A stretch of DNA of 64,000 nucleotides from Lachnospiraceae bacterium (GTDB taxonomy: Bacteria > Bacillota > Clostridia > Lachnospirales > Lachnospiraceae), in contig CAJTEY010000016.1 in assembly GCA_910575775.1 (NCBI GenBank), positions 24,266 to 88,265 on the forward strand, given 5' to 3'. This document shows, one piece after another, positions 1 to 9,057 of the stretch. A model generated the notes under the pieces. That model had not been told where the DNA came from. It worked only from the letters and a program-made list of their open reading frames with translations, and searched no databases. Positions within the stretch are counted from its first letter, which is position 1, and every line of letters begins with the position of its first letter. The translations under genes and the position numbers were made by a program.

Positions 1-1
1 C

Positions 2-895
2 ATCCTCTGCCGGGGTAAGCTGATTGATGTGCTTGACGTGAAGGAGACGGACACGAAGACGATGGCTAATCTGATGGTCGGCAGGGAAGTAAACTTTTCC
101 GTGGATAAGCCGGAGCCGGAATATGGCAGGGAGATCCTTAAGGTGGAGCATCTGACAGTACAGAATGAGGACAAGTTCGAGGTGGTGAAGGACGTCAGCT
201 TTTCTGTGCGCGGCGGTGAAATCTTTGCAGTTGCGGGCGTTTCCGGCAACGGGCAGGTGGAGCTGGCCGATGCAGTGGCCGGACTATTAAGACCCTCGGG
301 CGGCAGCATTACCTTAAACGGAAAAGATATCACCCGCGCGGAGATCCGAAGCCGCAATCTGGAAGGCATCTCCTATATCCCGGAGGACCGGCAGAATGTG
401 GGACTGGTGATGGATCTTTCGCTGTCGGATAATCTGACTTTGAAGAGTTATTTCAGACCGCCCTTTTCCAAAGGATCGGTGATAGCGGGTGAGGCGTTTA
501 CCAGATACAGCGACGAGCTGATAGAGAAATACGACATCAGAAGCGGACAGGGAAGCGAAACGATTGTGCGTTCGATGAGCGGAGGCAACCAGCAGAAAGC
601 GATCATTGCAAGGGAAATTGAACTGGATTCCTCTCTTCTGATTTTTGTACAGCCGACCAGGGGACTGGATATCGGGGCGATTGAGAACATCCACAGGCAG
701 ATTGTGGAGCAGCGAAACAAAGGCAAGGCGGTTCTTTTGATTTCGCTGGAGCTGGATGAAGTGATGAACCTTGCGGACACGATCGGCGTCATTTATAACG
801 GCAGAATCGAAAAGATTGCGGATGCGGGAACGCTGACCCCGGGCGAAGTCGGGGAATTTATGATGGGAGTGGGGGGACGCCATGAAAAAGCATGA
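2..895 (+). CDS. nupO: Nucleoside-type ABC transporter ATPase, 3' part (truncated by window edge)
   Basis: The frame is open from base 2, so the gene begins before the window; the GTG at 29 is internal. What remains is the second nucleotide-binding half of a double-ATPase protein of the RbsA/NupO type. A degenerate Walker A (GVSGNGQ), the signature SGGNQQK and a Walker B followed by PTRGLD are all visible. The degenerate P-loop is usual in the second half of this family. It would energise import through the two permeases that follow, and its end overlaps the first permease start by 14 bases, suggesting translational coupling. Substrate is inferred: NupOPQ-type systems carry nucleosides, but sugar importers share the fold. 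Confidence 0.85.
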   Translation: MLCRGKLIDVLDVKETDTKTMANLMVGREVNFSVDKPEPEYGREILKVEHLTVQNEDKFEVVKDVSFSVRGGEIFAVAGVSGNGQVELADAVAGLLRPSGGSITLNGKDITRAEIRSRNLEGISYIPEDRQNVGLVMDLSLSDNLTLKSYFRPPFSKGSVIAGEAFTRYSDELIEKYDIRSGQGSETIVRSMSGGNQQKAIIAREIELDSSLLIFVQPTRGLDIGAIENIHRQIVEQRNKGKAVLLISLELDEVMNLADTIGVIYNGRIEKIADAGTLTPGEVGEFMMGVGGRHEKA

Positions 896-1946
896 TCTGA
901 TACCGTTTTTTACGGTTCTCTTAAGCCTGGTTCTGGGAATCGTGGTGATAGCGCTGCTGGGGAAGAACCCGTTTCTGGCATACTACAATCTGCTGCAGGG
1001 ATCGGGGCTTGCGCCGAAGGCGTCCTATGCGGGCCATAAGGGAATGATTACGGACTTTACCAGCTTTCTGAATGCGCTGACTCCGATGCTTCTGGCGTCG
1101 CTTTCCGTGCTGATCGCCCTGAAGGCCGGGCTGTTTAACATCGGTGTTTCGGGACAGATGCTGGCGGCGGCCTTTGTGGCAACGGTTCTGGTGGGCTACT
1201 CGGAGCTGCCCGCTGTGCTGGCGAAGCCGCTTGTGATTCTGATTGGCTTGGCGGTAGGTGCGCTTGTGGGCGGTCTGGTCGGATATCTGCGGCACCGCTT
1301 CAACATCAATGAGGTGGTCTCCACCATCATGTGCAACTACATAGTGCAGTTTGTAGCCAGCTTTTTTATCAATGTGTTCTTTGTGGACCCGGTTTCGAGA
1401 CAGTCCAAAAACATAGGCGCAGCCAGCAGGCTGACGCTTGTGGACACGGTGGTGGGCGATTATAAGATGGACATTCCGCTTGGGATCCTTGTAGCGGCGG
1501 CAGCGGTTGCGGCCACGGTTTTCCTGCTCGGGAAAACCACGCTTGGCTTTGAGATCAAGGCGGTGGGCAGCAGCAGCCGGGCGGCGGAGTATGCGGGCAT
1601 CCGCGTGGGACGCACCAGAGTGCTCGCCATGATGCTCTCGGGAGGCGCGGCCGGACTTGCCGGCGTGACCTATTATCTCGGGTACTTCTGTTCCATGCAG
1701 CCAAGAGTGCTGGCCAGTACAGGATATGATGCCATTGCGGTGGCGCTGCTTGGAAACAGCTCCCCGATCGGCATTATTTTCTCCTCTTTCCTGATCACCG
1801 TGATTTCCAAGGGGAGTACCTATATGAGTTCCACGGCCGGGGTGCAGGCGGAGATGGCTGCCGCCCTTACGGGAATCATCCTGTTAATCAGCGCATGCGG
1901 CGCTTATGTGAGAGAAAGATTAGACAGATGGAAGGAGAACAGATGA
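882..1946 (+). CDS. nupP: Nucleoside-type ABC transporter permease 1
   Basis: This 354-residue integral membrane protein belongs to the BPD_transp_2 (branched-chain/RbsC-like) permease family, and its length fits NupP. Hydrophobic segments run through most of it. The cytoplasmic coupling loop around residues 215-255 has the family pattern GSSSRAAEYAGI followed by LSGGAAGLAG. It pairs with the next permease to form a heterodimeric channel energised by the upstream ATPase. The start overlaps the ATPase stop and the next gene follows after one base, so the three are one operon. A periplasmic-type binding lipoprotein would be expected upstream, outside the window. Confidence 0.88.
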   Translation: MKKHDLIPFFTVLLSLVLGIVVIALLGKNPFLAYYNLLQGSGLAPKASYAGHKGMITDFTSFLNALTPMLLASLSVLIALKAGLFNIGVSGQMLAAAFVATVLVGYSELPAVLAKPLVILIGLAVGALVGGLVGYLRHRFNINEVVSTIMCNYIVQFVASFFINVFFVDPVSRQSKNIGAASRLTLVDTVVGDYKMDIPLGILVAAAAVAATVFLLGKTTLGFEIKAVGSSSRAAEYAGIRVGRTRVLAMMLSGGAAGLAGVTYYLGYFCSMQPRVLASTGYDAIAVALLGNSSPIGIIFSSFLITVISKGSTYMSSTAGVQAEMAAALTGIILLISACGAYVRERLDRWKENR

Positions 1947-1947
1947 T

Positions 1948-2907
1948 ATGAATACGATCATAATTGACGGCTTATCCTTTGCGCTTCCCCTGTTTATCAT
2001 GGCAATAGGCGGTATTTACTGTGAGCGGAGCGGCGTGACCAATCTGGCGATAGAGGGCCTGCAGGGATTCGGGGCTTTCTGCGGCGCGCTGTTCGCGGTC
2101 TGCATTGCGCCATATTTTGCAGGCGATTCGCCGGTGCCTTTTTATCTGGCAATGGTATTTGCCTTTTTGGGAGGTACGCTCTTTTCCCTGCTTCACGCGA
2201 TGCTCTGCATCCGCTTTAAGGCGAACCAGGTCATAAGCGGTGTGGTGATCAACATACTGGCCATGTCACTGACGGAATTTATGACGAAGCAGATCAATGC
2301 CAGCATCTTTAAGGCGGCTTCCAACAAGTTTGTGCTGGGCGTGTCGGCCCGCGTGACCGTGCCGGGGATCTCATCTGTTCCTGTGCTGGGGGCGGTCTTC
2401 ACCAATCTGTATCCTTTTGAGCCGGTGATTGCGCTGATAGCGGTGATCGCCTGGTATGTGCTTTACAGGACGCCTTTCGGCCTGCATCTGAGAGCATGCG
2501 GCGATAACCCGCACGCGGTGGACGCGGCAGGCATTGAGGTGGGAAAGGTGCGTCTGATTGCGGTTCTGGTTTCCGGGGCTTTGTCGGGACTTGGAGGCAT
2601 CTGCTTTGCCTACTCCATTTCCGCGAATTTCTCATCCAATATCTATTCGGGGTACGGGTATCTGGCCATTGCGGCGCTGATTTTTGGCAATTGGAAGATT
2701 CTGCCTACGCTGGGGGCATGCCTGTTGTTTGGCTTTGCGAGATCGGGCGGGTATGAGCTGGTAAAGATTCTGGAAATGCCAAGCAGTTACCAGGATCTGG
2801 TAATGGTGCTGCCCTATGTGCTGACGCTTCTGATGCTTGTATTTTTTGGTAGAAAGAACCACTCGCCGAGGGCGCTTGGCGTGATCTATGACAAGGGTGC
2901 ACGGTAG
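1948..2907 (+). CDS. nupQ: Nucleoside-type ABC transporter permease 2
   Basis: A 319-residue permease, shorter than its partner and of the length usual for the second subunit of NupPQ-type importers. It starts with a hydrophobic segment and the conserved GGIYCERSGVTNLAIEG motif of this subunit. The coupling loop reads GDNPHAVDAAGIEVGKVR at about residues 180-200. It starts one base after the first permease and is the last transport gene here. The sensor kinase begins 11 bases downstream, so that gene may be cotranscribed. Confidence 0.88.
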   Translation: MNTIIIDGLSFALPLFIMAIGGIYCERSGVTNLAIEGLQGFGAFCGALFAVCIAPYFAGDSPVPFYLAMVFAFLGGTLFSLLHAMLCIRFKANQVISGVVINILAMSLTEFMTKQINASIFKAASNKFVLGVSARVTVPGISSVPVLGAVFTNLYPFEPVIALIAVIAWYVLYRTPFGLHLRACGDNPHAVDAAGIEVGKVRLIAVLVSGALSGLGGICFAYSISANFSSNIYSGYGYLAIAALIFGNWKILPTLGACLLFGFARSGGYELVKILEMPSSYQDLVMVLPYVLTLLMLVFFGRKNHSPRALGVIYDKGAR

Positions 2908-2918
2908 GAGAGAGTAAC

Positions 2919-5177
2919 ATGAGTATTGCGTTTATCGGACTTCAGATTTTGGGAATATGCGCTGTCTTTTTTGCGTTGGCGCTTCTGCTGAACGGGGATG
3001 GATCCAGGGAACAGAAGATGATGGAATACTTCCTGATGGGAGCCCTGATACAGAACATTGGATATCTGCTGGAGCTGACGGCGCCTACGATGGAGGCGGC
3101 TATGGTGGCGGTGAAGGTGCAGCATCTGGGAACGATGATCATACCTGTCTGTTACTGCTACTTTATTTATATTTACTGCTTTGAGGAGGCGCCGCTTAAG
3201 GCGTTGAAGCTGTTGGGATTGATTGACGCGGTGCTGCTCCTGTTAATTCTGACCTGTGATTACCACAGCCTTTTCTACAGATATCTGGACTGGGAGACAA
3301 CGGCGGATGGACACTCTTATCTGTTTCTGGAGTATGGGCCGGGGTATGCGGTCTTTATCATATGTGCAACGCTTATCCCCTATGTGATGTCCCTGCGTGT
3401 GCTGATCCGTGCCAAATCCAGAAGAGGTGAGGATGCAGTGGACCGCAAGTACGGGCTGATTCTGACGTTGTCTTTTCTGCCGGTCATTGCCCTGTACGCC
3501 TATGTCACGAAACTGACGCGCGCCTTTGACTTTACGCCGGTTGTCCTTGGGCTTGTGCTTTCGAGTGTGGTGATTCTTGTGTGGAGCAGGAAGGTTTACG
3601 ATTTCGGGAGTCTGGCATCGGGTACGCTGCTCAACAGAATGAGTGACGGCGTGATTGCACTGGATGAGCGGGGACGGGTTGTCAACTATAATCCGGCGTC
3701 GGCCGCCATTTTCGCTGGATTGAACAGCCGGGCCGTCGGCAGGAGGGTCGGGGAGATCGCGGATTTTCCGGAAATTGTTCTCGGGGAGGATGTGCAGAAC
3801 GAGTTTTTTCTGGGGGAGCGGTATTACCAGAGCCATGTGGAGCAGATCACGGACCGGTTCGGGGTGGTAAAGGGCTATGTGGTACGGATCCTGGACATGA
3901 CGGAAGTGAGAAACTACATCGAGGAGATCAAGCAGATCAGAATACAGGCGGAGCAGGCCAATGAGGCGAAGAGTGAGTTTCTGGCGAATATGTCCCACGA
4001 GATACGCACGCCCATGAATGCCATTGTGGGATTGAGCGATATCATTATGGAGGAGAGCAAGGGCAGGAAGGTGCACGATTATGCCTGTGACATCAAGTCG
4101 GCTTCCAGAAATCTCCTGGCGCTCATCAACGATATCCTGGATCTGTCCAAGGTGGAAGCCGGAAAGATGGAGCTGGTGTGCACGGATTATCATATTAAGA
4201 ACATTGTGGACGAGGTGATTAATATGATGGACGGTGCGGCATCAAAGCGGGGGATCCTGCTCAAATGCGAGTTCGATATGTCCATACCGTGCCGGTATCA
4301 CGGCGATGAGGGCAGGATCAGACAGATTTTGATCAATCTTCTGAACAACGGCCTGAAATTCACCAGGGAGGGCTATGTGAAACTCTCTGTGGGCGGCGGA
4401 CCTGGAGAGACTGCGGATACGGAGCTGTTGCACATTGAGGTGAGGGACACCGGCTGTGGGATTAAGGAAGAGGATCTTGGAAAAATATTTGAGAATTTCA
4501 GCCAGGTGGATGCGAAGCGCAACCGCACCGTGGAAGGCACCGGGCTCGGCCTGTCTATCACCAGGCATCTGGTGGCGCTGATGGGCGGAACAATCCGGGT
4601 GGAGAGCGTGTATGGAGAGGGAACGACTTTTATTCTGGAGTTACCGCAGACCATTGTGGACCGCAGAACACTGAATGAGGTGCCCAAGGAGATTGTCAGT
4701 GAAGAAGATGAGATCAAAACGTTTCAGGCGGAAGACTGCCGGGTGCTGGTGGTGGACGACAATCTGGTTAACAGGAAGGTGGCGAAAGGTTTTCTGCGGC
4801 CTTACGGACTGATGATTGACGAGGCGGACAGCGGCCAGAAGTCGATCGAATGTGTCAGAGAGACAAGGTATGATATTATTTTTATGGATCATATGATGCC
4901 GGGGATGGACGGCATAGAGGCAGTACAGCGGATTCGCAGGGAGTGCGGGGAAAACGGAACACTGCCGGTCATTATTGCGCTGACGGCAAACGCTATGGAG
5001 GGCGTGCGGGAGATGTTTCTGGAAAACGGCTTTCAGGACTTTATCACCAAGCCGCTGGACAAAAAGGCGCTCAATGAGACTCTGAAGAAGTGGATTCCCG
5101 AGCAGAAGAGACAGGAGCCGGATACCTGGGAGCACAGTGTGGAAAAGATGAGAAAGGCAAAGCCGGCGGAAAAATAG
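2919..5177 (+). CDS. Hybrid sensor histidine kinase with 7TM N-terminus and receiver domain
   Basis: A 752-residue protein with about seven hydrophobic segments in residues 1-225 (7TM sensor kinase N-terminus), a PAS-like domain at roughly 230-340, and a HisKA domain with the H-box MSHEIRTPMN whose phosphorylatable histidine is residue 360. A HATPase_c domain follows (DTGCGIKEEDLGKIFENF, then GTGLGLSI). A C-terminal receiver domain has phospho-acceptor Asp657 (FMDHMMPGMDG), acidic residues VVDD and a later conserved lysine. It should autophosphorylate and pass phosphate internally. No DNA-binding output partner is adjacent. The signal is unknown; its place 11 bases after the nucleoside importer hints at a nutrient link. 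Confidence 0.9.
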   Translation: MSIAFIGLQILGICAVFFALALLLNGDGSREQKMMEYFLMGALIQNIGYLLELTAPTMEAAMVAVKVQHLGTMIIPVCYCYFIYIYCFEEAPLKALKLLGLIDAVLLLLILTCDYHSLFYRYLDWETTADGHSYLFLEYGPGYAVFIICATLIPYVMSLRVLIRAKSRRGEDAVDRKYGLILTLSFLPVIALYAYVTKLTRAFDFTPVVLGLVLSSVVILVWSRKVYDFGSLASGTLLNRMSDGVIALDERGRVVNYNPASAAIFAGLNSRAVGRRVGEIADFPEIVLGEDVQNEFFLGERYYQSHVEQITDRFGVVKGYVVRILDMTEVRNYIEEIKQIRIQAEQANEAKSEFLANMSHEIRTPMNAIVGLSDIIMEESKGRKVHDYACDIKSASRNLLALINDILDLSKVEAGKMELVCTDYHIKNIVDEVINMMDGAASKRGILLKCEFDMSIPCRYHGDEGRIRQILINLLNNGLKFTREGYVKLSVGGGPGETADTELLHIEVRDTGCGIKEEDLGKIFENFSQVDAKRNRTVEGTGLGLSITRHLVALMGGTIRVESVYGEGTTFILELPQTIVDRRTLNEVPKEIVSEEDEIKTFQAEDCRVLVVDDNLVNRKVAKGFLRPYGLMIDEADSGQKSIECVRETRYDIIFMDHMMPGMDGIEAVQRIRRECGENGTLPVIIALTANAMEGVREMFLENGFQDFITKPLDKKALNETLKKWIPEQKRQEPDTWEHSVEKMRKAKPAEK

Positions 5178-5192
5178 AAGAAAGAATGGAAG

Positions 5193-5217
5193 AAAAATGG
5201 AGGTTTTCCGTTTTTTT
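5193..5217 (+). terminator. Probable intrinsic terminator after sensor kinase
   Basis: AAAAATGG at 5193-5200 pairs with CCGTTTTT at 5208-5215 (one G-U), and the right arm runs into a T tract. It would end the importer/kinase transcript. The stem is short and AT-rich, so strength is uncertain. Confidence 0.55.
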
Positions 5218-5363
5218 ATTTCTCTGGCTGTCTTCCGAAAAAAGAGTTGGATGAGACGGCTGTAAATCCTAAACATTCGGGCACATCTGGTCGATATATA
5301 CTATAACAACAGAATTGTGGCAAACGGATTTGCCGCGCTGACAGCGTCATGGAGGATACATGT

Positions 5364-6251
5364 ATGGGCATAAAAGTAGGTACGAATCCGAGTCAGAGCC
5401 AGCCTGCGGCTGCGGAGACGGAACCCTTTAAGCAGAGGACGAAGCAGGACATTAAGAATGAGTGCGCCGGCATTGCGGCGAGGCAGACGGCGAATGCCAT
5501 CAGGATTCAAAAACAGAGAGCGAGTCAAAAGAAGAAAAAGCTGAATTATAACTATAAAAAGATCTCGAGACAGATTACCATGAATAACACCTCGACAGGT
5601 GCACGCAGGGTTATTACGAAAGCCCGCGAGGAGGTGGTCTCCCTTCTCAGAAAGCAGATGAGCGGAAAATATGACGAGACAGATCTTCGTCATGCGATCA
5701 TCCATGCCAGAAAGATGGAGCGGGTTGCGCGCAGGAAAAAGAAACATCTGGAGGAGGAAGAGAAGGCTGCTGCTACGGGCAAGGGTCTTGTTGAGCAGGG
5801 GGCTGCGTCGAACGAGGACGAGCGGATGAAAAAGCTCGAGGAGTCCATGGAGAATCTGAAGGAAGAGGAACTGGAGCAGATGCAGGAGCTGATGGAGGAG
5901 TACGAGCGGCTTATGCAGGAGCTTGAGGACACCAGCGGGGTCAACGATCTTATGAAGGAGTATATGGGCGCGTCAGAGCAGGAAATGTCGCCGGAACAGG
6001 TTGACAAGCTCCGAAAGAAACACCGCGCCGATGAGATGAAGGACATCGTGGAGGCGGATATGAAATATCTGAAGGCGATGTTCAATAAGCTGGAGAGAGA
6101 GAAGCAGGCGGTAAGTCAGCAGGCGTTCCAGCAGGAAACGAATCCTGCGGTATCGCTGGAACTGCAAGGTGTGGATATTCCGGTTTCCCCGGATACCGGA
6201 CAGTCGGGGGCAGAACTGGTGCAGGGCGCCAATGTGGATGCGATGGCGTAG
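5364..6251 (+). CDS. Hypothetical charged coiled-coil protein
   Basis: A 295-residue soluble protein that I do not recognise. The start at 5364 is chosen because GGAGG at 5351-5355 lies 8 bases upstream; the in-frame ATG at 5349 would overlap it. Residues 1-60 are polar and basic. About residues 115-200 are strongly charged with long Glu/Lys/Met runs typical of a coiled coil, and the C-terminal 40 residues look disordered. There is no signal peptide or membrane segment. It stands alone between two terminators, so it is monocistronic. Confidence 0.75.
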   Translation: MGIKVGTNPSQSQPAAAETEPFKQRTKQDIKNECAGIAARQTANAIRIQKQRASQKKKKLNYNYKKISRQITMNNTSTGARRVITKAREEVVSLLRKQMSGKYDETDLRHAIIHARKMERVARRKKKHLEEEEKAAATGKGLVEQGAASNEDERMKKLEESMENLKEEELEQMQELMEEYERLMQELEDTSGVNDLMKEYMGASEQEMSPEQVDKLRKKHRADEMKDIVEADMKYLKAMFNKLEREKQAVSQQAFQQETNPAVSLELQGVDIPVSPDTGQSGAELVQGANVDAMA

Positions 6252-6265
6252 AGAGAAGAGCAGGG

Positions 6266-6299
6266 AGCCTTTGCTATGTAGGATAGCAGAGGCTTTTTT
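6266..6299 (+). terminator. Strong intrinsic terminator
   Basis: AGCCTTTGCTAT at 6266-6277 pairs with ATAGCAGAGGCT at 6283-6294 (one G-U wobble), followed by TTTTTT. It ends the coiled-coil gene transcript and argues against any start at 6300 for the next gene. Confidence 0.9.
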
Positions 6300-6395
6300 A
6301 TGCATACATTTTGCATCGGAGGGTCAGCAGTCAAAGCGGGGTACAGGCCGTGCGGCGGAAAGGCACGCGTAGGGTGCAGATTTCAGGAGAATGAA

Positions 6396-7211
6396 ATGGC
6401 GGATTTTCTGAAAACCGAAAAGAAATACGGATTAACCGGAGCCGTGTTGAAAAATACAGCGTATATCACAATGTTGATCGATCATTTTTTTGCGGTAGTC
6501 TTCTTGAATTATATGCAGATGTATACGGTGGACGGCAGGTGGGATCCACAGCTTGAATCGGTTTATCGTGCAGGCAGGGCGGTGGGAAGAATCTCCTTTG
6601 TGCTTTTCACATTTTTAATTGTGGAGGGGTTCTTTTATACAAGGAGCAGAGTGCGGTTACTGCTGCGCCTTTTTCTATTTGCGCTGATCTCGGAGATTCC
6701 TTTTGATCTGGCCATGTCGGGAGCCGCGTTTGACTGGGGAGGCCAGAATGTATTTTGGACTTTGTTTCTGGGAGTGCTGGTGCTGACGCTGTGGGACTAT
6801 CTCTCTCATTACGGGAATGTTTTTGCAACAGCGGGACGTTTGGCTTCGCTGCTGGCAGGATGCACGGCTGCGTTTCTCTTCTCAATGGATTATCGGTTTA
6901 TGGGGATCCTTCTTATATTTGCCATGTATCGGACGAGAGAAAAGAACGCGGGTGTGCAGTTTATGGCGGCCGGGCTGGTCATGCTGTTTGGTACATGGGG
7001 CTCTAATCTGATCCGCTATGCGGGAACTTTTTCAGCGGCTTACCTGTTTCAGTTTTCTATGCGGGAGATGTACGGACTGCTGGCGTTTGTGTTTATTTTT
7101 CTGTATAACGGGGAGAAGGGGAGACAGATGCCCAAACCGTTTTATTATGGATTTTACCCGGTGCATCTGCTGATCCTGTTTGGGATTGCGAGGATGACAG
7201 GAGTTATGTAA
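6396..7211 (+). CDS. TraX-family integral membrane protein
   Basis: A 271-residue polytopic membrane protein with about seven to eight hydrophobic segments. The start at 6396 is preceded by AGGAGA at 6385-6390; the open frame further upstream runs into the terminator and is not coding. The segment LLRLFLFALISEIPFDLAM and the ending with YGFYPVHLLILFGI are typical of the TraX/acyltransferase-like family, named after F-pilin acetylation but widespread in Firmicutes chromosomes with no conjugation genes. No conjugation gene lies nearby, so the role here is unknown, perhaps acetylation of a surface molecule. Confidence 0.8.
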   Translation: MADFLKTEKKYGLTGAVLKNTAYITMLIDHFFAVVFLNYMQMYTVDGRWDPQLESVYRAGRAVGRISFVLFTFLIVEGFFYTRSRVRLLLRLFLFALISEIPFDLAMSGAAFDWGGQNVFWTLFLGVLVLTLWDYLSHYGNVFATAGRLASLLAGCTAAFLFSMDYRFMGILLIFAMYRTREKNAGVQFMAAGLVMLFGTWGSNLIRYAGTFSAAYLFQFSMREMYGLLAFVFIFLYNGEKGRQMPKPFYYGFYPVHLLILFGIARMTGVM

Positions 7212-7231
7212 ACATATGGAAAAGGTAAGAG

Positions 7232-7261
7232 AATCCCGGGATGAGTCAATATCCCGGGATT
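7232..7261. terminator. Bidirectional terminator between convergent genes
   Basis: AATCCCGGGAT at 7232-7242 and its exact complement ATCCCGGGATT at 7251-7261 enclose an 8-base loop. It sits between the stops of the convergent traX-like and methyltransferase genes. Confidence 0.85.
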
Positions 7262-7270
7262 TATTATATA

Positions 7271-8146
7271 TTATGCAAACCATCGACCGGAAGCTCCGCA
7301 CGGAAGCACGAGTCCGTTCGATGAGACGGGCAGTCCGATTTCCGAGGATTCCACCTGGCCGCCATATTTCGAAACGAGGGCGGTGTGCATCATATAGGTG
7401 AGCACAGCGGGCTGGAGCCCGGTGGTGTAGGAATTGACAAGGAAAAACAAGGCATTCTCTGACAGCAGCCCGGCAGCAAGCCGGATCAGTGGAAATACAT
7501 TTTCCTCAATCTTCCAGATTTCGCCTTTTGGGCCTCGCCCGTAGGAGGGCGGATCCATGATGATGCCGTCGTAGGTGTTTCCGCGGCGGATTTCCCGCTC
7601 CACGAATTTTACACAGTCGTCCACCAGCCAGCGGATGGGCGCATCGGAAAGCCCTGAGGCGGCAGCGTTCTCCTTCGCCCATGTGACCATGCCCTTGGAG
7701 GCATCCACATGAGTGACAGCAACGCCCGCTGCGGCAGCGGCCAGCGTGGCGCCGCCAGTGTAGGCGAAAAGATTCAGGACTTTGAGAGGCCGGCCGGGTT
7801 CCTTCGCCTTCGCCTTCTTTATTATAGAAGAAAACCAATCCCAGTTGACGGCCTGCTCCGGAAAAAGTCCCGTGTGCTTGAAGCTGAACGGCTTCAGGCG
7901 GAAGGTCAGATCCTGGTAACGGATGCTCCACTCATCAGGCAGATCAAAAAATTCCCATTCGCCCCCGCCTTTCTGGCTGCGGTGATAGTGGCCGTTTTTC
8001 TTTTTCCAGCGTTCCTCTGTCTGCGGCGTGTCCCAAATGACCTGAGGATCGGGCCGCACTAAAATAAACCGGCCCCAGCGTTCCAGCTTTTCTCCCTTTG
8101 AACAGTCTATCACTTCATAGTCTTTCCAGTTGTCTGCGATCCACAT
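7271..8146 (-). CDS. Class I SAM-dependent methyltransferase, RlmI-related
   Basis: A 291-residue Rossmann-fold methyltransferase. Motif I is LNLFAYTGGATL (about residues 123-134), the acidic end of strand 2 is HVDASKG, and motif IV is DPPSYGRG. This arrangement matches the 23S rRNA m5C methyltransferase group (RlmI/RlmK-like, Methyltrans_SAM family) without the N-terminal PUA domain of E. coli RlmI. The likely reaction is base methylation of rRNA, inferred from family. It is convergent with the traX-like gene and divergent from the ribosomal promoter. No strong Shine-Dalgarno is visible; AGGATGG lies upstream of the start. Confidence 0.82.
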   Translation of the reverse strand: MWIADNWKDYEVIDCSKGEKLERWGRFILVRPDPQVIWDTPQTEERWKKKNGHYHRSQKGGGEWEFFDLPDEWSIRYQDLTFRLKPFSFKHTGLFPEQAVNWDWFSSIIKKAKAKEPGRPLKVLNLFAYTGGATLAAAAAGVAVTHVDASKGMVTWAKENAAASGLSDAPIRWLVDDCVKFVEREIRRGNTYDGIIMDPPSYGRGPKGEIWKIEENVFPLIRLAAGLLSENALFFLVNSYTTGLQPAVLTYMMHTALVSKYGGQVESSEIGLPVSSNGLVLPCGASGRWFA

Positions 8147-8215
8147 GTTTTAAACCATCCTTGTGCTATAATAAACGCAAAAATTCTTTTGCCGTACAAG
8201 TATACGAAAAGATTA

Positions 8216-8245
8216 TTGTTGTTTTTCTGGTAACTATGATATAAT
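8216..8245 (+). promoter_or_regulatory. Main promoter of the S10-spc ribosomal cluster
   Basis: TTGTTG at 8216-8221, an 18-base spacer and TATAAT at 8240-8245, with an extended -10 TG at 8237-8238. Transcription would start near 8252, giving a leader of about 357 bases before rpsJ. Confidence 0.8.
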
Positions 8246-8251
8246 GACTAA

Positions 8252-8608
8252 GCTGATTTTGCAAGCGTGCCTATAAAATCAGAGACCATATGCCATTGTA
8301 TTAAAAAAAGAACAATCCAATTCGAGGGTTTTTTCTTGCAATTCCCAAAAACTTCATATATACTAGTTTGTGCTGTGGCATGATAGCTATGAAGCGTGAG
8401 GTTGCTGCCCACGTGGCAGGTTTTCCGTGGAGCGAATGTCAAGTTAGGAAACTGACGACAAGTCACTGTACAGACAAAATGTCCGGTCAGCCGGAAACGA
8501 CGTGTTGTAGTTCGATATGAGAACATTTAGGACACACACGGGAGAGTGTACAGTCACCGCTTGTCGTACTTATTCTTTAAAAAGTGCGAAAAGGAGGCGA
8601 CTTTTTTT
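8252..8608 (+). promoter_or_regulatory. Long structured leader of the S10 operon
   Basis: No gene is supported in these 357 bases. Visible structures are a TGCC/GGCA hairpin at about 8406-8418, an ACAC/GTGT hairpin near 8533-8549, and AAAAAGT (8579-8585) pairing with ACTTTTT (8600-8606), whose 14-base loop contains the rpsJ Shine-Dalgarno AAGGAGG. Ribosomal-protein operon leaders in many bacteria are bound by one of their own products, such as L4 on the E. coli S10 leader. Autoregulation here is inferred from length and structure only. Confidence 0.5.
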
Positions 8609-8926
8609 ATGGCAAGTCAAGTAATGAGAATCACCCTGAAAGCCTATGACCATCAGCTGGTGGATGCATCGGCGAAGAAAATCATCGAAACTGTTAAGAA
8701 AAACGGATCCCAGGTGAGCGGCCCGGTGCCCCTTCCTACCAAGAAGGAAGTTATCACGATCCTGCGTGCAGTTCACAAGTATAAGGACAGCAGAGAGCAG
8801 TTCGAGCAGAGAACCCACAAGAGGCTCATTGATATCATCACCCCCACCCCCAAGACGGTGGACGCGCTCCAGAGACTGGAGATGCCTGCAGGTGTGTATA
8901 TCGACATTAAGATGAAGAACAAATAA
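8609..8926 (+). CDS. rpsJ: 30S ribosomal protein S10
   Basis: A 105-residue protein starting [19 protein letters not shown], the hallmark S10 N-terminus. The start at 8609 has AAGGAGG at 8591-8597; the frame upstream of it is not coding. S10 lies in the 30S head and also takes part in antitermination with NusB. It is the first gene of the cluster after the long leader. Confidence 0.97.
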   Translation: MASQVMRITLKAYDHQLVDASAKKIIETVKKNGSQVSGPVPLPTKKEVITILRAVHKYKDSREQFEQRTHKRLIDIITPTPKTVDALQRLEMPAGVYIDIKMKNK

Positions 8927-8941
8927 AACCCCTACTAGAAA

Positions 8942-9026
8942 GACCCGGAGTAAACTGCTGTGCGATTAACTCCCCGAGCAAATTCCTATGGAACTGGCTC
9001 GATGTGATAGTTTATGATTGAGGGTC
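8942..9026 (+). other. Predicted three-way-junction RNA between rpsJ and rplC
   Basis: GACCC (8942-8946) pairs with GGGTC (9022-9026) and encloses two hairpins. The first is GGAGT (8947-8951) with ACTCC (8969-8973). The second is CGAGC (8975-8979) with GCTCG (8997-9001), containing an inner TTCC/GGAA pair. It could be a protein-binding or processing site in the mRNA. Seen by eye, not folded computationally. Confidence 0.45.
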
Positions 9027-9057
9027 CGCTGTAGAATAACAGGAGGTAAAAAAGAAA

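Noticed and set aside
3243..4193. 316-codon minus-strand frame
   Set aside because: It is antisense to the sensor kinase, with shadow-type composition.
6300..6395. N-terminal extension of the TraX-like protein
   Set aside because: It starts at the T tract of a strong terminator and has no ribosome-binding site; ATG 6396 has AGGAGA upstream.
8248..8526. 92-codon minus-strand frame in the S10 leader
   Set aside because: It has no ribosome-binding site or family resemblance, and it lies over a structured leader.
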